Origin: Lithobates sylvaticus | Lineage: Eukaryota > Chordata > Amphibia > Anura > Ranidae | Assembly (NCBI GenBank): GCA_028564925.1 | Contig: CM053031.1 | Coordinates: forward strand, 163,700,226-163,764,225 | Length of the DNA: 64,000 bases | Direction of reading: 5' to 3' | Shown: positions 62,473-64,000 of the stretch, piece by piece | How the letters are laid out: each line of letters begins with the position of its first letter | How positions within the stretch are numbered: position 1 is the first letter of the stretch | The notes under the pieces: model-generated | What the model was told of the DNA's origin: nothing | Seen by the model: only the letters and a program-made list of their open reading frames with translations | Database searches by the model: none | Program-made: the position numbers and the translations under genes

Positions 62473-64000
62473 TATTTTTTTAGATTTCAATGTTTTTATT
62501 GAAAAAGAAACAAACAGTCTGGTATGAACAGATGCATTAATGTAACAAATTCAATTCTCGGGTTGTCAGCATAGCAATACAGAGGCATAACAGCTACAAT
62601 TAGAACAGATATCTGTCAACACATCAGAAAGAAAAAAGGCATAGCATAAATCCGAGTACTAATGGGTCTGAACAGGTACTTCCCAACTATGATCAGGGGT
62701 GAAACCATGCATGGTGGATAATGGAGAGCCGGAGTAGGGGCATGAGGGGAGCGGGAAGTGATGGCTCGGAAGTCGTGGAGAAATCTTGGCAGCGATCCCT
62801 GAGGTTATCCCAGGGCTCATTACCGAGTAAGGTTCCATGAGCTATTAACTGAATCGTATATGTAAATACCAGAAAAGGGCGGAAGTAGAAACGAAGGGAG
62901 GGAGAGGGAAAAAAATATAAAAATTAAAGAATAGGGGAGGAGAGGGTCAACACCGAGTTCCCCCCGGAATTGAGATGTAGCCAATCCAAGCATCCCATAT
63001 CTTGTCAAATTTTTTGGAATTATTGCAAAGTATAGGAGTAACCTTTTAGATTATTTTTAACATGATCAAGAGGAATTACCGACTGTTTCTAATGCCTAGC
63101 AATTGTAATTCTCGCCGCCAGCAATATACAAGTGATAAATGTTACAGATTTTCTGGTTATTCATCAGGCAATTTGTGGAAAAGAGCAGTTTCTGGACGAG
63201 ATCTACGAATGTTTACCCCTGTTACTGAGTTTATTAAATTGAATATCCTAATCCAGAACCTAGTTACGAGGGGGCACTGCCACCAAATATGGTGCATTGT
63301 CCCCAACTAGCCGCATCGGTCTGGAAAAAAAAAAAAGTGTTTTATAATTGGCCTCTATAAGGGTAGTATTGATGGAAATTTTAGATCGATTACAAGCGAT
63401 GTCCTGCCAATCAGTCAGATCAAAAGATAAGATTCAGGTACCTTTCCCATTGGTCCATATATGCAAGTTTTGAATCTGGTTCAGTGAGAGAAGCGTACAT
63501 TAGATACAGGTCCCCTCTGGAAGCCCCTAGCCTTGCATGATAGATTAAATGTTGTGAGCGCAAGGGTCCCCAGTAGGTTAGGTTTAGATTTGGCAAAGGA
63601 TGCAATTTGGTTGCATCAGAATATTTCTCTAGGAAGCAGTAGCGACGAGTCTTTAGAATGTTGCAAAGTGTATACTTGATCTCCATTAAGGTCGCCAATT
63701 CTTAAGCCACCATTGGAACAATCGTGGTGCTAGGCCAGGAGGAAACTCTGGGTTACAAAAAATGGGGGCTAGTGGTGTATGTGGGGATGAAAAAAAGCTG
63801 CGGTGGCATGTTCTCTCCCAGACTGCTAAAGAATGTGATAGTGTGGGGCATAATATAGGTGGATGGAAACGGCCAGGAAGCCACATTAATGATCCAATGG
63901 TAATTGGATGGCATTAAAGTGCCTCATTGGAGACTCAAAGGGGGACTGAGCCTTTAGCAGTGGTGTAAGCTAACTGAGCAATCGGGGCTACTTGGAAGTA
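62473..64000 (-). mobile_element. Second L1/Tx1-type LINE, 3' part, cut by window end
   Basis: The minus strand encodes diverged ORF2 C-terminal text: SLAVWERTCHRSFFSSPHTP (about 63770-63830), WGPLRSQHLIYHARLGASRG (about 63500-63560), and near 63195-63300 a HIWWQCPLV...FW segment like the C-terminal H..W.C motif. A 3' UTR follows with CAATAAAAAC as poly-A signal near 62490, ending in A-rich sequence. It differs in sequence from the 46142-52199 LINE. Several frame changes; it continues beyond 64000. Confidence 0.75.

Overview
This is vertebrate nuclear DNA, most likely from a frog and probably ranid-like. The evidence is the combination of many TTAA-flanked piggyBac-type MITEs, several DIRS-family retroelements, an L1/Tx1-type LINE and Tc1, hAT and Harbinger-type elements. 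That assignment is an inference. The only host gene I can support is USP7 (ubiquitin-specific protease 7), on the minus strand. Three consecutive coding exons are visible: 44352-44440 (end of the MATH domain), 44155-44263 (Cys box with the catalytic cysteine) and 9050-9180 (start of the catalytic domain). They join in frame across good splice sites. The first two are separated by an 88-nt intron and the second and third by a 35-kb intron. I found no further USP7 exon at 1-9049 or 44441-64000, so the flanking introns are at least 9 kb and 19.5 kb.

Layout. 1-5430: piggyBac remnant, a Harbinger-like MITE, a DIRS fragment (DIRS-a) and two fold-back repeats. 5431-9049: mostly unremarkable intron with two small MITEs. 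9181-14660: intron with a Tc1 element that holds a hAT MITE, which holds a piggyBac-type MITE. 14666-21055: DIRS-b, with its own insertions. 21143-27545: a palindromic MITE and a stack of TTAA elements around a piggyBac transposase remnant. 27560-31330: DIRS-c. 31340-34358: AT-rich intron, MITEs and a LINE end. 34359-39466: DIRS-d, the best-preserved DIRS. 39467-43460: LINE end, a 0.9-kb palindrome around a 17-bp tandem array, and a long-TIR element. 44155-44440: USP7 exons. 45991-52523: a MITE split by a full-length L1/Tx1-type LINE with two open reading frames and a 15-bp target duplication. 52640-57560: LINE, MITE, hAT and piggyBac fragments. 57565-62435: DIRS-e. 62473-64000: 3' part of a second L1-like LINE.

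The elements do not work together as one system; they are layers of insertion in USP7 introns. The notable patterns are these. Five DIRS copies of at least four kinds lie in 60 kb, four of them on the USP7 sense strand. Three of the five keep recognisable ITRs and an internal complementary region. The LINE has an intact 1258-codon ORF2 and an unusually long inter-ORF segment. Several large inverted repeats are present. Coordinates of repeat boundaries were read by eye and most are good to about 5-30 bases; exon boundaries are exact.
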